A stretch of 46,687 bases of DNA, from NCBI GenBank assembly GCA_958426775.1, contig CATZZP010000017.1, positions 1-46,687 of the forward strand, written 5' to 3'. The DNA is from an uncultured Bacillota bacterium. Lineage in GTDB: Bacteria; Bacillota; Clostridia; Lachnospirales; CAG-274. The notes beneath the pieces are model-generated. The model was not told where the DNA came from. It was given only the letters and a program-made list of their open reading frames with translations, and did no database searches. The first letter of the stretch is position 1. Every line of letters begins with the position of its first letter. The position numbers and the translations under genes were made by a program. This document shows, piece by piece, positions 23,439 through 32,161 of this stretch.

Positions 23439-25181
23439 ATGAACAGAAAAAAACAAAAATATAAAATTGTAATTCCGCGTGTAATACGCAGATTTAAACG
23501 CAGGCTCAGGCGGAGATTAAGGCAGGGTATACCCCACAGACAGATTTTTGCCTTTTTAAGCCTTATTGTGGTAATAATTTGCCTATACAGCTTAATAGGC
23601 GTGCTGAGAACAGCGGACTTTAAAAAATATTACGGCACACAGAAGGTGCTTTTTATAAATATAACCAATGAGGAGGCTGTTTTGCCCTCTGAAATTAAGT
23701 ACGAAAACGGTGAAATTTACCTGCCCTTTGATTTGGTTAAGGAGAATATTGACGGCAATATTTATCGTACTGAGGAAAAGGACAGAATTATTATAACTAC
23801 TCCCCAAAGTGTAATACGTCTGCGTTCCGAGGATAACAAGGCGTATCTTAACGGCAACGCCCTTGAGCTTAATATGCCTGTTTACGATACGGAGTATCTG
23901 CCCTCATCGGTTTTAGAGCAGTTTTATCCCGTAGACTTAAGCTATAATGAGGAAAACAATACCCTTACCCTGACCTACACAGACAGGCAGTACCTTAAGG
24001 GGACAATAAAAAAGGCTACATATCTTAAATACACCCCTGAGGGCTTATCTCTTAATGTAAGAAAGCTTAAAAAGGGTGATGAGGTCAAGGCACTTGCACA
24101 GGGGGATAAGTACACTCTTGTAACCACCTCTGACGGACTTTGCGGTTATATATTAACCTCCCGAATAAGTGATATGACTGCAATTGAACCCACCGCCCCG
24201 GAGGTTGAGCCAAAGCAGGTATGGACCTGTACCGACGGCAAGGCAAATATTGTTTTTGACCAGGTTACAAACAGCACAGCCAACACAAACTATGAGCGTA
24301 TACCTATACGTGAGGGAGTAGATGTAATCTGTCCCACCTGGTTTTCCTTTGAAAATACAAATGGGGATATACGTAATTTAGCAGACAGGGCATATGTTGA
24401 CAATGCCCACAAGCAGGGTATTAAGGTATGGGGACTTTTGACGGATAACTTCAGCTCCGAAATATCCCACGCAGTCCTTTCCGACCCTGACACAAGAGAG
24501 CATGTAATAAAACAGCTCCTTGCCTACAGCTCCCTTTATAACTTAGACGGTATTAATATTGACTTTGAAGCAGTGCCTAAAGAGGACGGAGAGCTTTTTG
24601 TACAGTTTTTAAGGGAGCTTGCACCTATGCTCCATAATGAGGGACTTACCTTAAGTGCAGACTTTTTTGTACCTAAGGCATGGACCTATCACTATCAAAG
24701 GGGCAAGTGTGCAGAGGTCCTTGACTATGTAATTGTAATGGGATATGATCAGCATTATTCAGGCTCCGACAAGGCAGGCTCCAATGCGGAAATATCCTGG
24801 TCAAGAGAGGCAATAACCGCAACCCTTGCACAAAATGTGCCTAAGGAGAAGCTTATACTGGGTATACCCTTTTATACAAGGGTATGGACAATTAACAATG
24901 AAACAGGCGAGCTTAGTCAAAAGGCTATGGGTATGAAGGCGGCAAAGGATTTTATGACAGAAAAAGGCGGTATAATTAAATGGAATGAAGAGGCAGGGCA
25001 GAACTATGCAGAGGTAAAAGACGCTTTTAATACCTATAAATGCTGGTTTGAGGACACGGACAGCCTTAAACTCCGCCTAGAACTTGTATGGGAGTATGAT
25101 ATAGCAGGTACTGCCGCATGGAAAAGCGGTTTGGAAACCTCTGATGTATGGGGTGTTTTAAAAGATGAGCTTAAAAAATAA
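23439..25181 (+). CDS. Membrane-anchored GH18-family glycosidase
   Basis: The 580-residue product has a very basic N-terminus, one signal-anchor span (IFAFLSLIVVIICLYSLIGVL, about 36-56), a region resembling a copper-amine-oxidase N-like domain (about 75-185), an SH3b-like domain (about 188-245) and a GH18 TIM barrel (about 290-570). The catalytic DxxDxDxE motif is intact as DGINIDFE (370-377). Related proteins act on peptidoglycan GlcNAc linkages in spore or vegetative walls. A TATAAT at 23404-23409 without a clear -35 precedes the AGGGAG site; the ATG at 23439 has better spacing than the GTG at 23430. It overlaps queG by 17 bases. Confidence 0.87.
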   Translation: MNRKKQKYKIVIPRVIRRFKRRLRRRLRQGIPHRQIFAFLSLIVVIICLYSLIGVLRTADFKKYYGTQKVLFINITNEEAVLPSEIKYENGEIYLPFDLVKENIDGNIYRTEEKDRIIITTPQSVIRLRSEDNKAYLNGNALELNMPVYDTEYLPSSVLEQFYPVDLSYNEENNTLTLTYTDRQYLKGTIKKATYLKYTPEGLSLNVRKLKKGDEVKALAQGDKYTLVTTSDGLCGYILTSRISDMTAIEPTAPEVEPKQVWTCTDGKANIVFDQVTNSTANTNYERIPIREGVDVICPTWFSFENTNGDIRNLADRAYVDNAHKQGIKVWGLLTDNFSSEISHAVLSDPDTREHVIKQLLAYSSLYNLDGINIDFEAVPKEDGELFVQFLRELAPMLHNEGLTLSADFFVPKAWTYHYQRGKCAEVLDYVIVMGYDQHYSGSDKAGSNAEISWSREAITATLAQNVPKEKLILGIPFYTRVWTINNETGELSQKAMGMKAAKDFMTEKGGIIKWNEEAGQNYAEVKDAFNTYKCWFEDTDSLKLRLELVWEYDIAGTAAWKSGLETSDVWGVLKDELKK

Positions 25182-26142
25182 ACTTAAGGAATTTGCCCTT
25201 GAAAAGGGGCTTGAATACGGTATAGGCAGTGCAGAGCCTTTTTATGAATATAAGGATATACTTACAAAGCCTGTACCCTTTGTAAGCTATACCTATGAGG
25301 AAAGGCTTGACCCCTCCCTTGCCTTAGAGGGTGCAAAAAGCCTTATTGCAATAGGGCTTAGCTATAATTTTGAGTTTAATAAGCCTACGGATAAGGAGCT
25401 GTATGTAAGGCTTTCCCAAGGAGCAATAGGCCGTGATTATCACCTTGTTATGGGGGAGCTGTTAAAGGAGCTTTGTCATCTGCTTTTTGACAATACTACG
25501 GAAAGATATATATACTTTTGCGACACGGGTCCTTTAAGCGACAGCCTTGTTGCCCTGCGTTGCGGACTGGGCTGCAGAGGACTTAACAATGCAGTTATAA
25601 ACGACAAGCTGGGTGCAATGTTTTTTATCGGCTATATAATTACTACAGCTGAAATTGAGCCTTCACCTAAGCATACAAATAAGTGTACGGGCTGTAAAAA
25701 ATGCTTGTATGCCTGCCCTACGGGAGCAATAAGCCAAAAGGGCTTTGACTATAAGCGTTGTGTTGCCTATCTTACCCAGTACAAGGGAGAAATAGCCCAC
25801 GAGCTAAAGGGTGCTATGGGCAGCTTTATTTACGGCTGTGATATTTGCCGTACGGTCTGCCCCCTTAACCCCGAGCCTGCTGAAAAAGAGGGCTGTGCAT
25901 ATCCTGAGGCTAAAAAACTGCTTAGCCTCAGCAACAGGGAGTTTAAGGAGCTTTACGGTGATACGGCTATGGGTTGGAGAGGCAAAAATACAATTATCAG
26001 AAATACCCTTATTGCCCTTGGCAACAGCGAGGATAAGAGAGCTATTGAGCTTATTATGCCCTTTCTTGAAAATGAGGTGCTTAAGGAAACCGCCCTTTGG
26101 GCAATAAATAAATTAAAGGGAGAAAAAATATGGGATACCTGA
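25165..26142 (+). CDS. queG: Epoxyqueuosine reductase
   Basis: Cobalamin- and iron-sulfur-dependent reduction of epoxyqueuosine to queuosine in tRNA. The 325-residue product contains the two [4Fe-4S] cluster motifs CTGCKKCLYACPTGAI (about 172-187) and CDICRTVCPLNPE (about 228-240). The N-terminal cobalamin-binding region includes CDTGPLSDSLVALRCGLGCRG. A HEAT-like C-terminal tail is present. The ATG lies inside the end of the GH18 gene and the stop lies inside recU, so all three are translationally coupled. Confidence 0.93.
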   Translation: MSLKNKLKEFALEKGLEYGIGSAEPFYEYKDILTKPVPFVSYTYEERLDPSLALEGAKSLIAIGLSYNFEFNKPTDKELYVRLSQGAIGRDYHLVMGELLKELCHLLFDNTTERYIYFCDTGPLSDSLVALRCGLGCRGLNNAVINDKLGAMFFIGYIITTAEIEPSPKHTNKCTGCKKCLYACPTGAISQKGFDYKRCVAYLTQYKGEIAHELKGAMGSFIYGCDICRTVCPLNPEPAEKEGCAYPEAKKLLSLSNREFKELYGDTAMGWRGKNTIIRNTLIALGNSEDKRAIELIMPFLENEVLKETALWAINKLKGEKIWDT

Positions 26143-26663
26143 GAACAAGAGGACTGAGAGGCAGTACCTTAGAGGAGCTTATAAATATGTCAAATGAGGT
26201 ATACAAGCAGCGTCATCTGGCAATAATACAAAAAATACCTACTCCTATCACGCCCATTGAGCTTGACAGAGAGCAGGGAAATATATCAAGAGCCTACTTT
26301 AATCAGGCATCTACCGTAGACTATATAGGTGCGGTACAGGGTATACCCATATGCTTTGATGCAAAGGAAACGGCTAAAATGCTTTTGCCCCTGCAAAACG
26401 TACACTCTCATCAGGTAGAGTTTATGCAGGAGTATGAAAGAAACGGCGGGGTTGCATTTTTGCTTGTGTACTTTAAGGCAACTGAGGAGTATTTTCTGTT
26501 GCCCTTTAAGGTTCTTAAGGAGTACTGGGAAAATGCTCAAAAAGGCGGCAGAAAGTCCATACCCTATTCAACCTTTGACAAGGACCTTTTAATACCCAAC
26601 CAAAACGGAATTGTGCTTAATTACTTAGAGGCTCTTAATACATATCTTTGCAGCAGGGAGTGA
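26130..26663 (+). CDS. recU: Holliday junction resolvase RecU
   Basis: Endonuclease that resolves four-way junctions in Gram-positive recombination. The 177-residue product has the RecU N-terminus RGLRGSTLEELINMSNEVYK (7-26), QKIPTPITPIE (about 34-44), and the nuclease core STVDYIGAVQGIPICFDAKET (about 61-81), in which the acidic D and the D-x-K catalytic residues are present. SHQVEFMQEYERNGGVAFLL follows. It overlaps queG by 13 bases. In many Bacillota recU is next to a penicillin-binding protein gene; here it is with queG and glycosidase genes. Confidence 0.95.
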   Translation: MGYLRTRGLRGSTLEELINMSNEVYKQRHLAIIQKIPTPITPIELDREQGNISRAYFNQASTVDYIGAVQGIPICFDAKETAKMLLPLQNVHSHQVEFMQEYERNGGVAFLLVYFKATEEYFLLPFKVLKEYWENAQKGGRKSIPYSTFDKDLLIPNQNGIVLNYLEALNTYLCSRE

Positions 26664-26667
26664 TTTT

Positions 26668-27645
26668 TTGCACAGAGCCTTACTTATAATGCTGACCACC
26701 CTATATCTTAACTCAAGCAATGCCATATACATTTACGACAAAGCAGAAAGACCTACGGTATGCTGTGAGGAAGCCTATGTTTTAACGGGCTTTTACGGAA
26801 AGGGAGCAGAGAAAATAAGCAACCTTAATATAAGCATATACTACCTAAGTCAGGATAAGCCCTTTCCCTACGACTTTATGACAGAGTGTCGGATAGAGGG
26901 AAAGCTCCCTCTTATTGTGCTTAGACCTACGGACTACGGTACTGAGGGCATTAATGAGCTTGCCTCCTGTCTTGCAGGCTTTAACCTTCCCGTAATGGTT
27001 GAAATTGATTGCTCCGACTCACCTAAATATAAGGATTTTTACCGCAGCTGTGCGGATATTATACACTTAAAGGCACCTAAAACCGCCATGGTATGGGGCA
27101 TAGGTCAGGATAAGGCAAACAGACTTTCCACCCTTTATCCCGGCGATGAGTATGTGGACTGGGTAGCCTTAAACCTTTTTTACGGTGCCGATGAAAAGGG
27201 CATAATTGCAGACCCCTATCCCTTGGCTGAAGTTTTATCAACCTTTGAAAAAAGCAAGCCCCTGATGCTTAATATATCTGTTTCCTCCTACAGCGAAAAG
27301 GGGCATAAATACTACATTTACGAGGCAATAAGGGAGATAGACCATCTCTACGGCTTAGCAGATAAAAATGCCTCAATTAAGGCAATTAACTATATTTCAA
27401 GGGCAAGCTCAAAGGGAAATGCCTTAGCCGAAAACTCGCCTAAAATATTAGATGCAATTGCGGAAAGCTGTAACCGCTTGGGAGAGTGCCAAGGCATACG
27501 CCTGCCCCTTGTTGCCTATAAGCATAACGGAGAGATATACTGTGATAAGGGCATAATACCTACCACAGATGAATATAAAATAATTAATAACAAACGGTAT
27601 TATAAAATTGAAAATGGCGGAAGCTATACTTATTTTTCACCTTAA
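26668..27645 (+). CDS. Secreted GH26-like TIM-barrel protein
   Basis: The 325-residue product has a short hydrophobic N-terminus (ALLIMLTTLYLNSSNA) that may be a weak signal peptide. The segment WGIGQDKANRLSTLYPGDEYVDW (about 142-164) matches the glycan-hydrolase GH26-type W-x(n)-YPGDxYVDWV pattern. The usual catalytic glutamates are not obvious: VMVEIDCSDS and NISVSSYSEKG are possible positions. It may be a non-catalytic or divergent member. The TTG at 26668 has GGGAG seven bases upstream, overlapping the recU stop. Two glycoside-hydrolase-like genes therefore bracket queG-recU. Confidence 0.65.
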   Translation: MHRALLIMLTTLYLNSSNAIYIYDKAERPTVCCEEAYVLTGFYGKGAEKISNLNISIYYLSQDKPFPYDFMTECRIEGKLPLIVLRPTDYGTEGINELASCLAGFNLPVMVEIDCSDSPKYKDFYRSCADIIHLKAPKTAMVWGIGQDKANRLSTLYPGDEYVDWVALNLFYGADEKGIIADPYPLAEVLSTFEKSKPLMLNISVSSYSEKGHKYYIYEAIREIDHLYGLADKNASIKAINYISRASSKGNALAENSPKILDAIAESCNRLGECQGIRLPLVAYKHNGEIYCDKGIIPTTDEYKIINNKRYYKIENGGSYTYFSP

Positions 27646-27786
27646 AATATCCTTTGGCTTGGCTGATTTTAAGCCCCGGAAAAGCCTATCTCTCAGCTGA
27701 ATTTTGTTTTAACCTTAGTTTTTTACAATAGACAAGCCCTGAATTTTTTTAATATGCTTTAGACATTTTTTTAATTAAGGACCGTT

Positions 27787-27820
27787 AAAAAGGGAGCTGT
27801 ACGGCAACAGCTCCCTTTTT
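27787..27820. terminator. Bidirectional terminator between convergent operons
   Basis: AAAAAGGGAGCTGT and ACAGCTCCCTTTTT form a perfect 14-base inverted repeat around ACGGCA, with U-tracts in both directions. The 140 bases before it (27646-27786) are AT-rich and show nothing else. Confidence 0.9.
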
Positions 27821-28028
27821 ATTTTTTCTTTTTTTCAAGCTTAACCTCATTACCGTTTTCATCGGTAACATAAAGGTTATCCAAAATATTCTGCTTAAAG
27901 CCTGCCCGAAACTCCCTTATGTATTCCTCTCTCAGGCGGGAGCGTTCAGCTATCTCTTCAGGGGTAAGACCCTCTGCCTTGGCTTTTTTAGCAAGCTCAT
28001 TTATACGTGCTATTAATTCAGGCTTCAT
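27819..28028 (-). CDS. DUF896 (YnzC-like) protein
   Basis: The 69-residue helical product has the DUF896 core INELAKKAKAEGLTPEEIAERSRLREEYIREFRAGF. In Bacillus subtilis, relatives include YnzC and a small SOS-operon protein, but their function is not firmly known. It shares one base with the S26-like gene stop (TAATG) and ends at the bidirectional terminator. Confidence 0.92.
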   Translation of the reverse strand: MKPELIARINELAKKAKAEGLTPEEIAERSRLREEYIREFRAGFKQNILDNLYVTDENGNEVKLEKKKK

Positions 28029-28495
28029 TATTTTTCCTTTCTTAATAATGCTTTTATTTTATTTCTGCCGCCGAATATAAGCCGTCTTATTGGTCTTATA
28101 CCCACCCAAAAACGGCAGTAGAGCCTGTAGAGCTTATTATCTGCTGAGTAGGTTTTACCGCCCCTTTCAAAGGCGGTTACCACACCGACAATCTGACTGT
28201 GGCTTATACCCTTTTCCAAATGCCACTGGTTATCACCGCACATGGTATAGGTGCCGTCAACACTCCTTTTTACCACCCTGTGGAGTACAAAAGCTCCGTC
28301 AGCACGCCTGTAAAGGGGTAAGGCATACTTTTTAAGAGGCTCTGTTGCCTTTTTAATTACAACCCTGTCCCCGTTATTATGCAGCATAGGCAGCATACTT
28401 GTACCCTTTGGGTTAAAGTTTACCGTTCCCCCTTGGTCAAGCTTTTCCGCCATTACCTCATAAAGGTCTGATAGATGTACCTGCTTAGTCTGCAA
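28028..28495 (-). CDS. S24/S26-type signal-peptidase-like protein
   Basis: The 155-residue product lacks a clear membrane span. It has the nucleophile motif GTSMLPML (31-38), as in signal peptidase I/LexA folds, and VLHRVV (about 69-74), where the histidine matches the Ser-His type (SipW/ER-like) rather than Ser-Lys. GDNQWHLEKGI supplies the C-terminal conserved patch. It may cleave a peptide leader in the cytoplasm. The TTG start at 28495 has GGAG nine bases upstream and overlaps the PqqD gene by 11 bases. Confidence 0.75.
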   Translation of the reverse strand: MQTKQVHLSDLYEVMAEKLDQGGTVNFNPKGTSMLPMLHNNGDRVVIKKATEPLKKYALPLYRRADGAFVLHRVVKRSVDGTYTMCGDNQWHLEKGISHSQIVGVVTAFERGGKTYSADNKLYRLYCRFWVGIRPIRRLIFGGRNKIKALLRKEK

Positions 28496-28751
28496 GCAAA
28501 TCAGCTCCTTTAAGCTTGCCTATAAACTCCTCAATATCAGCTGTGGCAGTAGCCTCGTCAATATCATACTCGGCAAGGACCGCTGACACAAGGTCCTCCT
28601 TTGTGGTATCCTCCTGTAGCTTTTCCCAAAGGAAGGCACCTACCTCATTAAGGGTAATAACTCCGCTGAAATCAAGGCTTGTTTCACCTACAGGCACTAC
28701 AATAAAGCTACCTGCCACATTTCTTAATAAATAATCTTCCTTAACTCTCAT
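28485..28751 (-). CDS. PqqD-family peptide-recognition protein
   Basis: The 88-residue product matches stand-alone PqqD/RRE proteins. The N-terminal beta strands are LLRNVAGSFIVVPVG (8-22) and FSGVITLNEVGAFLWEKL (28-45), followed by three helices with EYDIDEATATADIEEFIGKL. In RiPP pathways such proteins bind the precursor leader and present it to the modifying enzyme. AAGGAG precedes the ATG. It starts two bases after the HprK-like gene. No precursor peptide or radical SAM gene is visible nearby. Confidence 0.88.
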   Translation of the reverse strand: MRVKEDYLLRNVAGSFIVVPVGETSLDFSGVITLNEVGAFLWEKLQEDTTKEDLVSAVLAEYDIDEATATADIEEFIGKLKGADLLAD

Positions 28752-28752
28752 T

Positions 28753-29460
28753 TTAAATTCTCCTTATTGCCTCATAGCTGGTTTTAACTGCGTCCATACT
28801 CATATCACAGCCTAATCGGTACACGTGTACACGTCTTAAAAGGGTGTCAAGGACATCTAAAAGCTTAAGCATTTTATCCCTTTCCTTAGGCATTATAGTC
28901 TGACCCATAATAAGAGGTATTGCCTCCTTAGGGCTTATTTCATAAATATAGTTTTTATCTGCACTACGCTCAATAAACACTATTGCACCTACAGGCACAC
29001 GCATATTAAGGTTTTTATCGGTTTTACCGCTCCATGGTGTACCGTAGGCATAAAGAGTATCCTCAACAAGCCTTATTGCAGGCTTATCATCATTAATAAT
29101 AAGTGCCTTATCCTCCCCGAAGTACTGCTGCCAAAGTCCTGTGTGGGTTGACTTGCCCGTACCCGAGTCAGCGGAGAATAAGTAAGCATAGCCGTCCACG
29201 CAAACCCCTGAGGAGTGGAGCATAAAGCCGTTAAACTCCAAAAGTGCCTCATAAAAGCCCGCTCCCGTAAAGATATACTCAATATCGTCCTCGGACAAAT
29301 GGGGATTTTCCGCCAAAAGTTCCTTAAAGCTTTCCTCGGTAATTGCCACTGAAATATTAGGTTTTTCAAACTCTGCAATATAGGGCTTTGCCTGCTTTGT
29401 TAAGGTTGGATACTTATAATCCACCAGTACGTTCAGCTCTGCTACCTTTAATTTTGTCAT
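28753..29460 (-). CDS. HPr-kinase-like P-loop protein
   Basis: The 235-residue product contains the HprK-type Walker A FSADSGTGKSTHTGLWQQYF (about 93-112), INDDKPAIRL (about 123-132) and GTPWSGKTDKNLN, matching the HprK/PEPCK-like fold. It lacks the N-terminal domain of true HprK. Homologues occur in lasso-peptide tailoring, where they phosphorylate the peptide, and in PqqD-linked cassettes. Two ATGs are possible; 29460 sits eight bases from AAGGA while 29466 is two bases away. It is five bases or so past argS. Confidence 0.85.
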   Translation of the reverse strand: MTKLKVAELNVLVDYKYPTLTKQAKPYIAEFEKPNISVAITEESFKELLAENPHLSEDDIEYIFTGAGFYEALLEFNGFMLHSSGVCVDGYAYLFSADSGTGKSTHTGLWQQYFGEDKALIINDDKPAIRLVEDTLYAYGTPWSGKTDKNLNMRVPVGAIVFIERSADKNYIYEISPKEAIPLIMGQTIMPKERDKMLKLLDVLDTLLRRVHVYRLGCDMSMDAVKTSYEAIRRI

Positions 29461-29471
29461 AGCCATATTCC

Positions 29472-31175
29472 TTACATCTGTTCAGGTGCGGCAATACCCA
29501 GTATTGCTAAGCTCTGTGCTATTGCAGATTTAACAGCATACACAATCCCCAGCCTTGCCTCCTTTAAAGCACCCTCACTTGCCATAATATTATTTTCGTT
29601 ATAGAACTTATTAAATGCCTTACATATTTCCACAATATGTCTTGTTAAAATATAAGGCTCGTACTTATCCGCAGCATCCTCAACCTTAGAGGGAAGCTCG
29701 CTTAAAACCTTACATACATTTACGCTTGCCTCATCGTTTATAAGGGAGTAGTCAAGGTCTGTTTTTGGCTTTTCAAAGCCCGCCTTTCTTAAAATACTGC
29801 ATGCCCTTGCATGGGAATACTGTACATAAGGACCTGTTTCGCCCTCAAAGCTTAACATACGCTCCAGGTCAAAAACAACGTTCTTAATACGTGAGTTGTA
29901 AAGGTCGTTAAAGATAACCGCACCTATACCTACCTGCTCACTTATTTCAGCCTTGTTGGGCAGGTTTGGATTTTTCTCCTCAATTATGCCTGTTGTCTTT
30001 TCAACAGCCGCATTAAGTATATCCTCCATAAGCACAACATGTCCCTTACGAGTGCTTAATTTACCATCACCTAAGCTGACTAAGCCGAAAGGCACATGCA
30101 CAAGGTCTGTAGCCGCCCAGTCATAGCCCATAAGCTCAATTACCTTAAACCACTGTGCAAAGTGCAGGTTCTGGTCAAGGGCAGTTACATATATATTTTT
30201 GTGGAAGTTATAGGTTTTCTTTCTGTAAAAGGCTGCCGCAATATCCCTTGTAGGGTAGAGAGTACCGCCGTCACTTCTTAAAATAAGGCAAGGGGGCATA
30301 TTATACTTTTCAAGGTCAACAATCTGAGCACCCTCGCTTTCGGTAAGTAAGCCCTTTTCCTTAATTTCCTCCACAACAGCCTGCATTTTGTCGTTATAGA
30401 AGCTTTCCCCTGCGTAGCTGTCAAAGGTAATATGGAGTCTGTCATAAATACGGTTAAACTCCTTCATACTGATTTCAACAAACCACTTCCAAAGGTCTAA
30501 TGCCTCACTGTCCCCCTCCTGCATTTTAACAAGCCAAAGCCTTGCCTCGTCATTAAGAGAGGGGTCCTTTTCAGCCTCATCATGGAACTTAACGTAAATT
30601 CGGCTAAGCTCCTTAATATCGTCACGCTCAACAGCCTCCTTGTCGCCCCACTTTTTGTAGGCAACAATAAGCTTGCCGAACTGTGTACCCCAATCACCTA
30701 AGTGGTTTACGCCTACACAGTCATAGCCTAAGGCTGAATAAAGGTTATAAAGTGCATTGCCTATAACCGTTGAACGAAGGTGTCCTACATGGAAGGGCTT
30801 TGCTATATTAGGTGAGGAGTAGTCAATAACAATGGTTTTGCCCCTGCCTATATCACTTTTAATATAGTCACTGTTCTTTTCAAGCACCTTGCTTAAAACC
30901 TCTTTTACATAGGTTGTTTTATCTGTAAAAAAGTTAATGTAGGCATTTACCACCTGAATTTCAGATATAAAGTCAGGCTTTTCAAGCTTTTCCGCAAGCT
31001 CCTTTGCTATAAGGGGAGGTGCTTTTCTTAATACCTTTGCAAGACGAAAGCAGGGAAAGGCAAAGTCGCCCATATCCTTGTTGGCAGGCACCTCTATTGC
31101 CTCTCTTATTTCAGATACCTCTATATTATCAACTGCACTTGCTATAAGCTTGGCAATTTCCGTTGCAAAATCCAT
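29472..31175 (-). CDS. argS: Arginyl-tRNA synthetase
   Basis: Class I enzyme charging tRNA-Arg. The 567-residue product has an N-terminal Add-1 domain, the HIGH-type motif FHVGHLRSTVIG (about 128-139), the KMSK-region form LSTRKGHVV (about 367-375) and the DALR anticodon-binding domain in the last 120 residues (YSHARACSILRKAGF onward). AAAGGAG precedes the ATG. It follows the lipid kinase by 12 bases and precedes the HprK-like gene. Confidence 0.96.
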   Translation of the reverse strand: MDFATEIAKLIASAVDNIEVSEIREAIEVPANKDMGDFAFPCFRLAKVLRKAPPLIAKELAEKLEKPDFISEIQVVNAYINFFTDKTTYVKEVLSKVLEKNSDYIKSDIGRGKTIVIDYSSPNIAKPFHVGHLRSTVIGNALYNLYSALGYDCVGVNHLGDWGTQFGKLIVAYKKWGDKEAVERDDIKELSRIYVKFHDEAEKDPSLNDEARLWLVKMQEGDSEALDLWKWFVEISMKEFNRIYDRLHITFDSYAGESFYNDKMQAVVEEIKEKGLLTESEGAQIVDLEKYNMPPCLILRSDGGTLYPTRDIAAAFYRKKTYNFHKNIYVTALDQNLHFAQWFKVIELMGYDWAATDLVHVPFGLVSLGDGKLSTRKGHVVLMEDILNAAVEKTTGIIEEKNPNLPNKAEISEQVGIGAVIFNDLYNSRIKNVVFDLERMLSFEGETGPYVQYSHARACSILRKAGFEKPKTDLDYSLINDEASVNVCKVLSELPSKVEDAADKYEPYILTRHIVEICKAFNKFYNENNIMASEGALKEARLGIVYAVKSAIAQSLAILGIAAPEQM

Positions 31176-31187
31176 TTTAATTCTCCT

Positions 31188-32084
31188 TTATTTTATAAAA
31201 ATTTTAATTGCGTTATGTATATTTTTAATTTCCACAGGCATTTCGGGACCTACCTCACCGTCGCAATCCGTTACGGAAAAACGATTGTTAGGGTCCAGAT
31301 TTTCTATCTTAATATCGTTATCCCTGAAGTAGATAACGCTTTTATCGTCAAGGTATTCACCCTTAATAAAGCTTAAAAGGAGCTTAGGTGTGTCCTTAAT
31401 TAAGTCATTGCGAAAACCTACAAAATCAAACTGACCGTCATTTACGCTTGCATCAGGCACAAGCTTTGCAATGCCTCCCGTACCGCCGGAGTTAAGCACA
31501 AGAAACAAATTTATATTATCCTCAATAGTGCCGTTGCTGCTTGTAATACGCATTGGTATGGGCTTAAATCCGTTTATCTGCTCCATACCCTTAAGATAAT
31601 AGCCAAGCTTACCGAAGGCGTCCTTAAAGTGCTTGTTTATCTCCGTTGATACATTGGAAAAAAGTCCGCCTGCACACACGTTAATAAAATACCTGTCGTT
31701 AGCCATACCTACATCTACAGGCATAGTTTTGCCTTTAATAATTATTTTACAGCACTCCAAAGCATCGTTTGGAATTTTTACATAGGAAGCAAAGTCGTTT
31801 GCCGTACCCGACGGAAAAAGACCTACAGGTACATCTGACATATTGTGCTTAAGCATAGCACTTACAGTCATATTTATTGTGCCGTCACCGCCCGATACGC
31901 AAATTCCGTCATATTTATCGTACTTTATATTTTGGATATGCTGTTCAATATCACCGTATTTACAGGTGCGAAAAATATTCACCTCAAAGCCTGCCTCGTT
32001 AAAGCATTTAAGGCAGTTGTCAAGCTCGTACTTAAAGCTCTTGTCACCTGAATTCGGGTTGTATATAAGACTTATCTTTTTCAT
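31188..32084 (-). CDS. Diacylglycerol kinase-family lipid kinase (YegS/DgkB type)
   Basis: ATP-dependent lipid kinase acting at the membrane. The 298-residue product begins ISLIYNPNSGDKSFKYELD, with the nucleotide motif VSGGDGTINMTVSAML (about 63-78), LFPSGTANDFASYV (about 89-102) and the C-terminal beta-sandwich domain ending FSVTDCDGEVGPEMPVEI. Diacylglycerol is the likely substrate, but other lipids are possible. It is the first gene of the argS operon, behind a good promoter. Confidence 0.9.
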   Translation of the reverse strand: MKKISLIYNPNSGDKSFKYELDNCLKCFNEAGFEVNIFRTCKYGDIEQHIQNIKYDKYDGICVSGGDGTINMTVSAMLKHNMSDVPVGLFPSGTANDFASYVKIPNDALECCKIIIKGKTMPVDVGMANDRYFINVCAGGLFSNVSTEINKHFKDAFGKLGYYLKGMEQINGFKPIPMRITSSNGTIEDNINLFLVLNSGGTGGIAKLVPDASVNDGQFDFVGFRNDLIKDTPKLLLSFIKGEYLDDKSVIYFRDNDIKIENLDPNNRFSVTDCDGEVGPEMPVEIKNIHNAIKIFIK

Positions 32085-32128
32085 ATACTAACACCTCGTT
32101 AATATGTTATAAACACTGCAGCATTCTA

Positions 32129-32157
32129 ATTATAACAAATATAACCTATTACTTCAA
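32129..32157 (-). promoter_or_regulatory. Promoter of the lipid kinase-argS operon
   Basis: TTGAAG (32157-32152), a 17-base spacer, then TATAAT (32134-32129). Confidence 0.75.
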
Positions 32158-32161
32158 GTCA

